The position numbers and the translations under genes were made by a program. Shown here one piece after another: positions 1 through 8,429 of a stretch of 46,750 bases of DNA (position 1 is its first letter; the number at the start of each line of letters is the position of its first letter). The stretch lies in NCBI GenBank assembly GCA_003152315.1, contig PLZV01000056.1, positions 1 to 46,750 of the forward strand. The letters are read 5' to 3'. This DNA is from Verrucomicrobiota bacterium (lineage in GTDB: Bacteria; Verrucomicrobiota; Verrucomicrobiia; Palsa-1439). Below the pieces are notes generated by a model. That model ran no database searches, was not told the origin of the DNA, and worked only from the letters and a program-made list of their open reading frames with translations.

Positions 1-436
1 GGATCCCGCAGAATTGCGGGACTTGTCGAAGGATCTCTGCCGCGCCGTAGCCGCAGCGAAGGCAAATCCCCCGCAAACTACTTCGCCGAATTCCGACACT
101 CGCATTCCGAACGTATTCATATTACGTCACTTAACCGGGGAGTTCGTTTCGCAGAAACATCTATCGGGCCCGAGTTGCGCACAGCAGCGAGTCGCGCCAT
201 AGCTCGGAGAGCGACGGCGGATGCTCCGAATCGTTTTCGAAGGTCAGAACTCATCTTTCCGCCATTATACCCGCCCGGGAACAGCATGTCCAGCAGATTT
301 ATCAACTACCGATATGCGACCATGCTTGTTGAGCCCTAACTTTGGCGAAGGTTGATTCCCCTCCTCGGAGCGGATACAGGGGCGATCGCCGCCCGAGTGT
401 TGTTCCGTAATCGGTTAGTACGGGGAGAACAGGAGT
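1..436. other. Gene-free left edge
   Basis: I see no convincing gene here. Frame 1 is open from the edge to a stop near 342, but its translation is Arg/Ser-rich, has no recognisable motif and looks like chance. Bases 4-21 form a perfect 7-bp hairpin (TCCCGCA, loop GAAT, TGCGGGA), possibly the end of a terminator or an extragenic palindrome. The CGAAGG-type motifs near 28-60 and 345-352 resemble short motifs in the spacers near 17.7, 18.05 and 24.3 kb. The sequence begins with GGATCC, so the left edge could be a BamHI cloning boundary. Confidence 0.4.
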
Positions 437-1636
437 TCAGTGTTCGCTGCGCGGAGAGTTGAGGGAAAAAGAGAGTTTAAAAATCGTGCCGCCGTATGCG
501 CTCAACCCGTGTGTATCGCCTCCAATATGAGTCGTCCCGTAGAAAGAGCTGTCGCTGCCCTGAACGAGGCCCGCTAACGGGAAAGCACCGCTACCCTTGA
601 AGCCGTCGAACTGCAAAAGAGTGGTCAGCGTACCCATCGGGGTAAGCTTGAACACGGTGCCTTGACCCTTTCCTCCTTGGTAGGTTGTGCCGTAAAAGTT
701 GCCGTCACTGCCCTGGATGAGGCTGTTTGGGTTTCTGCCGTCTGCACCGCTGAATTGGTAGAGGGTGGTTAAGGTACCGGCAGGGCTAATCTTAAACACC
801 GCACCCAAGTTGTTAGTACCCCCTGAGTAGGTGATCCCGTAGAAACTGCCGTCCCTCTCTTGAAGAAGGCTGCCTGGTCTTGGTCGTTCTCCATCGCCGA
901 GCCCAAATTGATACACCGTGGTCAAGGTACCAGTAGGACTGATCTTGAAGATGGTGCCTAGGCCGTTGCTCCCGCCCATAAGAGTGGTTCCATAGAAGCT
1001 GTTGTCGGTACTCTGGACAAGACGAGCCGACGGGCAAGCACCGTCAGGTTGGGTGCCGGGGGTACCATCGAAGTCGCTGAATTGCCACAGGGTTGTTAAA
1101 GCGCCGACTGTGTTGATTCTGAAGACGGTGCCTTTGTTCTTCTTTCCTCCGAAAACGGTGGTCCCATATAAGAAGCCGTCACTAGCTTGCAGAAGCTCAG
1201 CTTCAGGTTCCCTGCCAGCAGCGGCGCCACTAAAGTGGTACAGGATGGTTAAGGCGCCGGCAGGACTGATCTTGAAGATGGCGCCGGAGTTGTTCGTGCC
1301 TTCTGCGGCGGTGCTGCCGTAGAAATTTCCGTCGTCGGCGCGGGTAAGTCCGGCTGCAGGGTCAGTACCACCGCTAAACCGATGGAGGGTTGTCAGTTTG
1401 CCTGTGGGGGTGATGCTGAACACGGTGCCGCCCGTGTGGTTTGTCTCCCACGGCCCGTGCTTCGTCGTCCCGTAAAAACTGCCGTCGCTAGCTTGCACAA
1501 GCGCGCCATTGGGGATACCGAAGTCCGCATCCTGACCGAAGTGGTATAATGTGGTCAGCATCTGCCCGCTTGCTCTATCAGATAGGGTATCCAGAGCTAC
1601 GAAGACAACCGCGAGTACGATGCAGGAAGCTCTCAT
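437..1636 (-). CDS. Exported GloVer tandem-repeat protein
   Basis: The 399-residue product starts with a hydrophobic signal-like segment (residues 1-25, ending near ASGQ). It then has seven repeats of about 45-55 residues. Each repeat runs LTTLYxFSG, then LxQxSDGNFYGTT, GG, and GTVFKxxPxGT. This is the Gloeobacter/Verrucomicrobia (GloVer) repeat, usually found on secreted proteins and thought to build a beta-propeller-like fold. Seven repeats would close one ring. There is no PEP-CTERM anchor at the C-terminus, which ends shortly after the last repeat. The ATG at 1636 is chosen because it sits directly before the signal segment. The exact role is unknown; extracellular binding or surface structure is inferred. 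The gene stands alone, divergent from the next one. Confidence 0.8.
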   Translation of the reverse strand: MRASCIVLAVVFVALDTLSDRASGQMLTTLYHFGQDADFGIPNGALVQASDGSFYGTTKHGPWETNHTGGTVFSITPTGKLTTLHRFSGGTDPAAGLTRADDGNFYGSTAAEGTNNSGAIFKISPAGALTILYHFSGAAAGREPEAELLQASDGFLYGTTVFGGKKNKGTVFRINTVGALTTLWQFSDFDGTPGTQPDGACPSARLVQSTDNSFYGTTLMGGSNGLGTIFKISPTGTLTTVYQFGLGDGERPRPGSLLQERDGSFYGITYSGGTNNLGAVFKISPAGTLTTLYQFSGADGRNPNSLIQGSDGNFYGTTYQGGKGQGTVFKLTPMGTLTTLLQFDGFKGSGAFPLAGLVQGSDSSFYGTTHIGGDTHGLSAYGGTIFKLSFSLNSPRSEH

Positions 1637-1889
1637 GGCACGTTACTGCCCTTAGTTCGGACGCAGTAGAACACAATTACGGTGGTAGTGTCGAGCAGAG
1701 TTAGTTTGTGGTCACTATGAGGTGTTTCGCGAGAGCTCAAACCGGAAGATTCGCAAAGCGCCCTCCCATGACAAGGACTTTCCATTCAGGGAACGAGAGA
1801 CCACCCAGGGATGTGTTACCAACCTCGCTCACGCCTCCCCAAGACAATTTTATTGAGTCTCCTGGAGCAACATATTACCGTGTCGGAAT

Positions 1890-2276
1890 ATGAGCGACCC
1901 GATTCCGGTTCCGGCCATCGTCATCGAAAAGACGTACGTGGGAAAGGTCGCCTTCCCGGCATCCGTGCCCGAACGGGTTGTCGAGCACCTGCGCTTTCCA
2001 GAAGACCTGTACGAGCACGTGGAAAAAATGGGCTTAAACCAACGGACGGTAAAATTCCTGCTCGGGGCGCTCAATGGCCGGTGGTCGCTCACCGCCTCGG
2101 CCGACCTCCAGGACATCGCCATCAAGACGGCCATGCAGTACGCGGAAATGGACGCCATCGTCCGCGATCTCATTGAGAAGAACTACGCGACCCTTGGCAA
2201 GCGCCTCGACCTCTATCGCTTCTGGATTGTCCTGCTCCACGTGAAGGGCATCCGCTTCGAAGAAGCCGAGGAGTAG
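1890..2276 (+). CDS. Small conserved-looking protein, possible winged-helix fold
   Basis: This 128-residue soluble protein has no signal peptide or membrane segment. The middle (about residues 48-100) is predicted helical by eye, running LGALNGRWSL, then DLQDIAIKT, then MDAIVRDLIEKNYATLG. That pattern of two helices and a short turn resembles a winged helix-turn-helix, but I do not recognise the family. The C-terminus is acidic. It lies 170 bp upstream of ribBA, separated by a palindromic repeat, so a shared transcript is uncertain. The start is the ATG at 1890; no strong Shine-Dalgarno is seen. A DNA-binding role is only a guess. Confidence 0.6.
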   Translation: MSDPIPVPAIVIEKTYVGKVAFPASVPERVVEHLRFPEDLYEHVEKMGLNQRTVKFLLGALNGRWSLTASADLQDIAIKTAMQYAEMDAIVRDLIEKNYATLGKRLDLYRFWIVLLHVKGIRFEEAEE

Positions 2277-2293
2277 GCTCGCAGTGCTGTCGT

Positions 2294-2371
2294 AATTTGG
2301 AGGGCCACGCTCTGTCGTGGCCGTCTGAATTGTTAATGGCAGCGGACGCGACGGAGCGCGTCCCTCCAATT
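2294..2371. repeat. REP-like double palindrome (type 1)
   Basis: The element is bounded by the inverted ends AATTTGGAGGG and CCCTCCAATT. Inside are two hairpins: GGCCACG/CGTGGCC (2303-2322) and GGACGCG/CGCGTCC (2344-2363), both with six-base loops. Partial copies of the left half occur at 17401-17430 and 24387-24417. It has the layout of a bacterial interspersed mosaic element, sitting in the spacer before ribBA. Confidence 0.75.
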
Positions 2372-2447
2372 CGGAAATCAACGCATCACCAGCCTCGCAG
2401 GGCGTTTGCCTTCCGCAACGGTTGCTGGTATCCTGCAAGTAGTGGTC

Positions 2448-3668
2448 ATGAATGAGCCAATCCATACGCAGTCGTTCCGCTTCAATTCAATTGAAGAGTG
2501 CCTCGACGATATCCGTCAGGGGCGCATGATCATCGTCACCGACGACGAGGACCGCGAGAATGAAGGCGACCTCATCATGGCTGCCGAAAAGGTCACGCCC
2601 GAAACTGTCAATTTCATGACGAAACACGGGCGCGGGCTGATCTGCGTGCCCACCACCGAATCGCGCCTTAAGGCCCTCGGCATTGGCCGCATGGTCGCTG
2701 AGAACCGCGAAAGCTTCAAAACCGACTTCATGGTCAGCGTCGATGCGCGTGACGGCGTCACTACGGGTATCAGCGCCCCGGATCGCGCGCGTAGCATCCG
2801 TGTTCTCGCCGATCCAAACTCTGCTCCCAAGGACCTTGTCTCGCCGGGGCATATCTTTCCGCTCCAGGCCCGCGAAGGTGGTGTCCTTCGTCGCGCCGGC
2901 CACACCGAAGCTTCCGTGGACCTCGTGAAGATGGCGGGACTGTTTCCGGTCGCGGTCCTTTGCGAAATTCTGAATGAAGACGGCACCATGGCGCGGTTGC
3001 CCGACCTGATGAAATTCAAGGAGCAGTTTAAGCTCAAAGCCTGCACGATTCGCGATTTTATCGAGTATCGCCGCGTCCGCGAGAAACTGGTCGCGAAAGA
3101 GCAGGAGGTCTCGCTGCCGACCGCCTACGGCGAATTCAAGTTGCATCTCTACCGCTCGCTCGTCGATGGCCAACATCATGCCGCGCTGGTGATGGGAGAC
3201 GTGCGCGGCAAGGAGAACGTTCTCGTCCGCGTTCACAGCGAGTGCCTGACGGGCGATGTGTTCGGCTCGCTGCGTTGCGACTGCGGCCCGCAATTGCAAG
3301 ACGCTTTGAAACGCATCGCGGAAGAGGGTGAAGGCGTTCTGGTTTACATGCGGCAAGAGGGGCGGGGGATCGGTTTCGCCAATAAAATCCACGCCTACGC
3401 TCTCCAGGAGAATGGACTCGACACGGTCGAAGCCAACGAAAGGCTCGGTTTCAAGCCTGACTTGCGCGAATACGGTATCGGTGCGCAGATTCTGGTCGAT
3501 CTCGGCTTGCACAGCATTCGTTTGCTCACGAATAATCCAAAAAAGGTCGTGGGATTGGAAGGCTTCAATCTCGAGATCGTGGAACAGGTACCGATTCGCT
3601 CCGAGCCGACCCCGCATAACGTCAAATACCTCGAAACCAAGAAGACAAAAATGGGCCACGCGCTCTAG
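2448..3668 (+). CDS. ribBA: RibBA: DHBP synthase / GTP cyclohydrolase II
   Basis: This bifunctional enzyme of about 406 residues feeds both branches of riboflavin synthesis. The N-terminal half (about 1-205) is 3,4-dihydroxy-2-butanone-4-phosphate synthase, with the acidic DDEDRENEGD motif and RAGHTEASVD. The C-terminal half is GTP cyclohydrolase II, with the zinc cysteines in SECLTGDVFGSLRCDC and the substrate motif RQEGRGIGFANK. Length fits the family. The ATG at 2448 is chosen over an in-frame one at 2406 because the DHBP domain starts right after it. It is followed 2 bp later by ribH, so the two are almost certainly co-transcribed. No FMN riboswitch was recognised upstream. Confidence 0.97.
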   Translation: MNEPIHTQSFRFNSIEECLDDIRQGRMIIVTDDEDRENEGDLIMAAEKVTPETVNFMTKHGRGLICVPTTESRLKALGIGRMVAENRESFKTDFMVSVDARDGVTTGISAPDRARSIRVLADPNSAPKDLVSPGHIFPLQAREGGVLRRAGHTEASVDLVKMAGLFPVAVLCEILNEDGTMARLPDLMKFKEQFKLKACTIRDFIEYRRVREKLVAKEQEVSLPTAYGEFKLHLYRSLVDGQHHAALVMGDVRGKENVLVRVHSECLTGDVFGSLRCDCGPQLQDALKRIAEEGEGVLVYMRQEGRGIGFANKIHAYALQENGLDTVEANERLGFKPDLREYGIGAQILVDLGLHSIRLLTNNPKKVVGLEGFNLEIVEQVPIRSEPTPHNVKYLETKKTKMGHAL

Positions 3669-3670
3669 CC

Positions 3671-4141
3671 ATGCTACGCGCAAAGAAAATCGAACAACGC
3701 CTGTCTGCCGCCGGCCTGCGCTTCGGCATTGCCGCCGCGCGGTATAACACCGACCTCTCCGACGCGCTGCTCGCAAACTGCGTCGACACCCTGGCGAAAG
3801 CCGGGGCGGACACGCGCGACATCAAAGTACTGCGCGTTCCCGGCACATTCGAAGTCACCGCGGCTGCGGCTCGGCTCGCCAAGGATGGCAAGTATGATTG
3901 CGTTATTGGTCTCGGAATCTTGCTGGAAGGCGAAACACGTCACGCGCACCTCATCGGCAACGCCGTGGCCCATGGCCTCACAACCATCGCGATTCACACC
4001 GGCGTGCCGACGATCTTTGGCATTGTTGCAGCGAACAAGATGAAACAAGCGCGTGTGCGTTGCCTCGGCAAGAAACACAACCGCGGTCAAGAGGCAGCCT
4101 TGACCGCCATTGAAATGGCTCGGCTATGGAAAAACCTGTAA
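3671..4141 (+). CDS. ribH: 6,7-dimethyl-8-ribityllumazine synthase
   Basis: The 156-residue enzyme condenses the ribityl-pyrimidine with dihydroxybutanone phosphate, the penultimate riboflavin step. It shows RVPGTFEVTAAAARL, the catalytic-His region EGETRHAHLIG, GVPTIFGIV and the final GQEAALTAIEMA helix. The usual VIRGxTxH motif reads LLEGETRHA here, so the normally conserved IRG is LEG while the Thr and His are kept. It starts 2 bp after ribBA and overlaps nusB by 16 bp, giving tight coupling. The first residues (LRAKKIEQRLSAAG) are slightly longer than typical. Confidence 0.93.
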   Translation: MLRAKKIEQRLSAAGLRFGIAAARYNTDLSDALLANCVDTLAKAGADTRDIKVLRVPGTFEVTAAAARLAKDGKYDCVIGLGILLEGETRHAHLIGNAVAHGLTTIAIHTGVPTIFGIVAANKMKQARVRCLGKKHNRGQEAALTAIEMARLWKNL

Positions 4142-4584
4142 AGCCATCGGGAAAGCGCCGCATCGCCCGCGAGTTGGCCGTGCAATTCCTCTATCAATAT
4201 GATCTCAGCGGTGGACCATTGGAGGAAGCGCTGCCGTTGTTCTGGGAGACGCAGGCGGAAGTCAGCGAAGACGGTCGCAAGTTCACCGAGGAACTCGTTC
4301 AGGGCGTGGTCGGGCATCGCGTGGCCATCGACGAGCGGATTGCGAAGTACACGGAGAATTGGGATTTGCCGCGCATCGCCGCCGTTGACCGCAACATCCT
4401 GAGGCTGGCCATGTACGAGATGCTGTTTCGCGACGATATCCCCCCCGTGGTCAGCATCAATGAAGCGGTCGACATCGCGAAGAAGTTTTCCACGCGCGAA
4501 TCCGGCGCGTTCGTCAACGGGATTCTCGACCGCCTGAAGGCTGACCTGACCCGACCCTCGCGCACGGCCGCGTCTGCGCAATGA
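4126..4584 (+). CDS. nusB: Transcription antitermination factor NusB
   Basis: This 152-residue, mostly helical RNA-binding protein acts with NusE (S10) at boxA during rRNA transcription. Typical NusB blocks are visible: RRIARELAVQFLYQYD near the N-terminus, DRNILRLAMYEMLF in the middle, and PPVVSINEAVDIAKKFS followed by FVNGILDRL at the end. The gene overlaps the end of ribH and shares an ATGA with the PHP gene downstream. A ribH-nusB order is common in bacteria, which supports both calls. Confidence 0.95.
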   Translation: MEKPVKPSGKRRIARELAVQFLYQYDLSGGPLEEALPLFWETQAEVSEDGRKFTEELVQGVVGHRVAIDERIAKYTENWDLPRIAAVDRNILRLAMYEMLFRDDIPPVVSINEAVDIAKKFSTRESGAFVNGILDRLKADLTRPSRTAASAQ

Positions 4585-5432
4585 CTCCTGCCGCGAATCC
4601 ATCGCGCTTCGCGGATCTGCATCTGCACACGCGCTACTCCGACGGCACGTTCACCCCGCGCGAACTCGTCGAACACGCCGTCAAACTTGGCTTTACCGCC
4701 ATTGCCGTTACCGACCACGACACACTCGACGCAATTCCCGAAGCGCTGGCGGCCGGCCAGGAACTGGGCATCGAAGTCATCCCCGGCGTCGAAATCACCA
4801 GCCGCATCGACACGCAGGAACTTCACATGCTCGCCTACCTGTTCGGCGATTCGTGGCACGATCCGAATCTGCTTTCAGTACTGAATCACGCCACACGCAT
4901 CCGCAAGGAACGTGTCGAACAGTTCGTGGCAAAGTTGAACGAGTTGGGTGTCGCGTTGACAGTCGAAGATGTATACGCGTGCTCCGATTGCGGCACGGTC
5001 GGTCGCCCGCATGTCGCCCAGGCACTGCTGAAGCGTGGCTTCGTCACCAGCGTGGATGAAGCCTTCACCCGCTTTCTGAAACGTGGCAAGCCAGCCTACG
5101 TGGAGCGGTATCGCATGGAGGCCTCCGAAACCATCGGCCACATCAAGCGCGCAGGTGGCGTGGCTGTGATCGCGCACCCGGGCTTGAACCACCTCGACAA
5201 GCGCCTTCACGAAATGGTCGATCAGGGCATGAGCGGCATCGAAGTGTGGCATTCACGCCATACACCCGCGCAGATCGAGCACTACGAGAAAATGACGGTA
5301 ACGCTCGGCGTCTGCGCCACCGGCGGCAGTGACTGCCACGGCCTCGGGCGTGACGGCATGCTTCTGGGCAGGATCAAATTGCCTTACGAACGTGTCGAGT
5401 CATTGAAAGCCCGCGCACCAGCGAAACTGTAA
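4581..5432 (+). CDS. PHP-domain phosphoesterase
   Basis: This 283-residue PHP-family metal hydrolase shows the expected metal-binding blocks in order: DLHLHTRYSDG (about 10-20), VTDHDTLDAIPEA, PGVEITS, VIAHPG, the GIEVWHSRH region, and GGSDCHG near the end. The architecture matches the YciV/RNase AM-like group (3',5'-nucleoside bisphosphate phosphatases and 5' exonucleases). It shares ATGA with nusB and one base with ftsY, so it belongs to the same operon. No HAD phosphatase for the riboflavin pathway is seen nearby, so this enzyme is a speculative candidate for that step. The family call is strong; the exact substrate is unknown. Confidence 0.88.
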   Translation: MTPAANPSRFADLHLHTRYSDGTFTPRELVEHAVKLGFTAIAVTDHDTLDAIPEALAAGQELGIEVIPGVEITSRIDTQELHMLAYLFGDSWHDPNLLSVLNHATRIRKERVEQFVAKLNELGVALTVEDVYACSDCGTVGRPHVAQALLKRGFVTSVDEAFTRFLKRGKPAYVERYRMEASETIGHIKRAGGVAVIAHPGLNHLDKRLHEMVDQGMSGIEVWHSRHTPAQIEHYEKMTVTLGVCATGGSDCHGLGRDGMLLGRIKLPYERVESLKARAPAKL

Positions 5433-6346
5433 TGGGTCTCTTCCAGAAATTCCGCGACGGTCTGCGCAAGACGCAACAAAAACTCGCCACCGAGATCACG
5501 CGCATCGTCACCCGCGCGCCAAAACTCGATGCCGATTCCCTCGAAGAACTCGAAGCCGTCCTTATCTCAACGGACATCGGCATCGACACCGCCGTCAAGA
5601 TCGTCGAGCAGACCAAAGAAGCCGCCAGGCAATCCGGCCAGGTCGACGTCTTCGCCATCGCCCGCGCAGAAATCGAACGCGAACTGGGTGTATCATCGCA
5701 CGGACTGGTCAAAGCCCCCACGCCGCCAACAGTCATTCTAGTGGCGGGCGTCAATGGCACAGGCAAAACCACATCGACCGCGAAACTGGCTCATTGGTTG
5801 AAGGGGCAGGGGAACACGGTGTTATTGGCCGCGTGCGACACGTTCCGCGCGGCTGCCATTGAGCAGTTGAAAATCTGGGGACAACGTGTCGGTTGTGAAG
5901 TGATCGCCGGTCAATACGGCGCCGACTCCGCCGCAATCGCGTACGATGCGCTGGAAGCCGCCATTAATCGCCATGTTGATTACCTGATCATCGATACCGC
6001 CGGTCGCTTGCACACGAAGAAGAATCTCATGGAAGAGATGAAGAAAATGCACCGTTCGCTGCAAAAGAAAGTGCCCACCGCGCCACATGAGATTCTCCTG
6101 GTGCTCGACTCCACCACCGGCTCAAACGCCTTGAATCAAGCCCGCGAATTTCACCAGACACTCGGCGTCACCGGGCTCGTAGTCACCAAGCTCGACGGCA
6201 CCGCCAAAGGCGGTATCGTCGTCGCCATCGCACGCGAATTGAAAATCCCCGTAAAGTTCATTGGCCTCGGTGAGCAAGCCGACGACCTCCAGCCATTCGA
6301 CCCAAAGCAGTTTGCCGAAGCGCTGTTCGTCGAGAGTGATTCCTGA
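5432..6346 (+). CDS. ftsY: Signal recognition particle receptor FtsY
   Basis: This 304-residue SRP-receptor GTPase docks ribosome-SRP complexes at the membrane. A short helical N domain (about 1-85) precedes the G domain, with P-loop GVNGTGKT (106-113), DTFRAAAIEQL, DTAGRLH, TKLDGTAKGG and the closing GLGEQADDLQPF. The acidic A domain of E. coli FtsY is absent, as in many bacteria. The start overlaps the PHP stop by one base (TAATG). Its position between nusB and ribD places a secretion gene inside an otherwise riboflavin-centred operon. Confidence 0.97.
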   Translation: MGLFQKFRDGLRKTQQKLATEITRIVTRAPKLDADSLEELEAVLISTDIGIDTAVKIVEQTKEAARQSGQVDVFAIARAEIERELGVSSHGLVKAPTPPTVILVAGVNGTGKTTSTAKLAHWLKGQGNTVLLAACDTFRAAAIEQLKIWGQRVGCEVIAGQYGADSAAIAYDALEAAINRHVDYLIIDTAGRLHTKKNLMEEMKKMHRSLQKKVPTAPHEILLVLDSTTGSNALNQAREFHQTLGVTGLVVTKLDGTAKGGIVVAIARELKIPVKFIGLGEQADDLQPFDPKQFAEALFVESDS

Positions 6347-6390
6347 AGAAGTCGGTGCACGCAGAATGACAAACTGATAAAGTTCTCACC

Positions 6391-7494
6391 ATGGCTTTCA
6401 CTCCACGAGATGAACGATTCATGCGGCGGGCGCTGACGCTGGCACGGCGAGGGTTGGGAAAAACAAGCCCGAATCCCGCGGTTGGTGCAGTGCTTGTTCG
6501 CAACGGGCGTATCGTCGCCGAAGGATGGCACAAGCGCGCCGGTGGGCCGCATGCCGAGGTGTTTGCATTACGCGGCGTGAAGGCGCGGGGTGCCACGCTA
6601 TTTGTAACGATGGAACCATGCTCCACGTGGGGGAAGACGCCGCCATGCACGGAGGCGATCATTGCGGCGGGCGTGAAGCGCGTGGTTGTAGCAGCTCGCG
6701 ACCCAAATCCCAAACACAACGGACGCGGACTGAAGTTATTGCGCCGCGCGGGAATTCACGTCGAAGCCGGCTTGTTGGCTGACGAGGCAACAGCGATGAA
6801 TGAGCCCTTCAACAAATGGATCACAACAAAGATGCCGTTGGTGATTGCCAAGGCGGGGATGAGTTTGGACGGCAAGATTGCAACCCGCACGGGCGATTCA
6901 AAGTGGATTACAGGCGAAGCGGCGCGTCGGGAAGGGCACAAAGTGCGGGCGACCGTGGACGCAATCATGGCCGGCGCGAACACGGTGATCCACGACGATC
7001 CGCGTTTGACGGTGCGGCACGGCGTGCGGGGCAAACAACCCTGGCGCGTGGTTGTCGATGGCCGTGGGCGTTCTCCTCGCACCGCAAAATTATTTACCGA
7101 TGCGCATCGTCAACGTACCATTGTTCTCACAACGCCCCGCTCCTCGGCTAGCTGGCGAAAGAACCTTGGTCAGTCAGGTGTCCATGTATTCGTCATAAAG
7201 GGAAGCGCGGGCCGCTTGGACATGCGTGCAGCTCTTCGGGCACTCGGCAAGATGGACATCACGAGCGTGTTGGTGGAAGGAGGCGGCGAATTGCTTGGGT
7301 CCCTTTTCGACAAACGGCTGGTTGATAAGGTCGCCTTATTTTACGCGCCGATCGTCATCGGCGGGCGGGATGGGGTTACCGCAGTCGGAGGCGAAGGTTC
7401 GTCAAAAGTTAAGCACTCCGTGCGTTTACTGGACTGTCGCTGGCGACGAATCGGCAAGGATGAAATGCTTGTCGAAGCAAGGGTCAAGAGATGA
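6391..7494 (+). CDS. ribD: RibD: pyrimidine deaminase/reductase
   Basis: This 367-residue bifunctional enzyme does the second and third steps of the pyrimidine branch. The N-terminal deaminase has zinc ligands H54 and E56 (HAEVFAL) with C77 and C86 (EPCSTWGKTPPC). The C-terminal reductase has AGMSLDGKIATRTGDSKWIT and DDPRLTVR, with a nucleotide-binding LVEGGGELLG. Length is normal. It follows ftsY after 44 bp and overlaps the PfkB gene by 4 bp. Confidence 0.97.
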   Translation: MAFTPRDERFMRRALTLARRGLGKTSPNPAVGAVLVRNGRIVAEGWHKRAGGPHAEVFALRGVKARGATLFVTMEPCSTWGKTPPCTEAIIAAGVKRVVVAARDPNPKHNGRGLKLLRRAGIHVEAGLLADEATAMNEPFNKWITTKMPLVIAKAGMSLDGKIATRTGDSKWITGEAARREGHKVRATVDAIMAGANTVIHDDPRLTVRHGVRGKQPWRVVVDGRGRSPRTAKLFTDAHRQRTIVLTTPRSSASWRKNLGQSGVHVFVIKGSAGRLDMRAALRALGKMDITSVLVEGGGELLGSLFDKRLVDKVALFYAPIVIGGRDGVTAVGGEGSSKVKHSVRLLDCRWRRIGKDEMLVEARVKR

Positions 7495-8426
7495 TCTTGG
7501 TTGTTGGCTTGTCTCCTGCGTGGCAGCGGACACTCGAGTTTGAGAAGATTGTCCCCGGCAAGGTCAACCGCGCTGCGCGAGTTAGCGAGACTGCGTCCGG
7601 CAAGGGTGTAAATGTGGCTCGCGTCGCGTCAATCCTCGGCGCCGACGTGAAACTGCTGACCGTCGCGGGTGGCCAACGTGGACGGTTGTTGAAGGCCCAG
7701 TTGAAACGGCAGGGATTAACCGCGCGCGTCGTACTCGTGAAGGCGGAAACGCGGATTTGCCAAACCCTTCTCTCCGGCGGGACGACGACCGAGTTGGTGG
7801 AAGAAGCGGAGCCCCTTACTCCCACGGAAGTCAGGGAAGTGCTGCGGGCATTTACACTGGCCGTGCGAAAGGCCGACCTGGTTGTCTTGACCGGTACGGT
7901 GCCGAAAGGCTGCGGTCATGATTTCTATGCGCGTCTGGTCGACGAGTCCGCGCGTCGCGGGGTGCGGGTATTGATCGACACGCAAAAAGCGCAACTTCGG
8001 ATTGCTCTCAAGCGGGAGCCCTTTCTCGTCAGGATAAATCGAGATGAACTAACGGCGGCCACCGGCATCGAATGCGCGGGACGAAAGGGCATTTTGCCCG
8101 CACTCCGTAAATTGATGACGCGCGGTCCACGTTGGGCCGTGATCAGTGATGGCGCGAGAAGCATTTATGTGAGCGAGGAGTCCGGCGCGCGCGCGTCGAC
8201 ATTCTCACCGCCGCGGGTGCAAACAAAGAACCCGGTTGGCTCCGGGGATGCCATGATGGCAGGCATCGCGGTCGGACTCGTGCGTGGTCAGTCGGTTCTC
8301 GAAGCCGTGCGGTTTGGCGCGGCCTGCGGCGCCGCCAACGCGATGACTGCCGTTCCCGGTTTCATACAAACGGCGGATGTGCGAAGACTTTGCTGGACAC
8401 TCAACAGACGCGACTTTATCGTCTAG
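7491..8426 (+). CDS. PfkB-family sugar kinase (1-phosphofructokinase-like)
   Basis: This 311-residue ribokinase-fold kinase has the early substrate motif SGKGVNVARVASILGA and the late catalytic motif NPVGSGDAMMAGIA, whose Asp is the general base. The overall layout matches the 1-phosphofructokinase/tagatose-6-phosphate kinase group. It overlaps ribD by 4 bp and lies 3 bp before ribE, so it is translated with riboflavin genes although no known riboflavin step needs it. It may phosphorylate a sugar phosphate of central metabolism, or a pathway-related ribityl or ribosyl compound. The substrate cannot be read from the sequence. Confidence 0.88.
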   Translation: MILVVGLSPAWQRTLEFEKIVPGKVNRAARVSETASGKGVNVARVASILGADVKLLTVAGGQRGRLLKAQLKRQGLTARVVLVKAETRICQTLLSGGTTTELVEEAEPLTPTEVREVLRAFTLAVRKADLVVLTGTVPKGCGHDFYARLVDESARRGVRVLIDTQKAQLRIALKREPFLVRINRDELTAATGIECAGRKGILPALRKLMTRGPRWAVISDGARSIYVSEESGARASTFSPPRVQTKNPVGSGDAMMAGIAVGLVRGQSVLEAVRFGAACGAANAMTAVPGFIQTADVRRLCWTLNRRDFIV

Positions 8427-8429
8427 GGC

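Noticed and set aside
1-6. GGATCC at the first base as proof of a cloned insert
   Set aside because: One BamHI site can occur by chance; no matching site or vector sequence is seen at the right edge.
2277-2447. An FMN riboswitch before ribBA
   Set aside because: The conserved FMN-aptamer core is not seen; the spacer is filled by a palindromic repeat.
2487-3776. A 429-codon minus-strand frame
   Set aside because: It is antisense to ribBA, which has strong motifs; the frame is a by-product of GC-rich codons.
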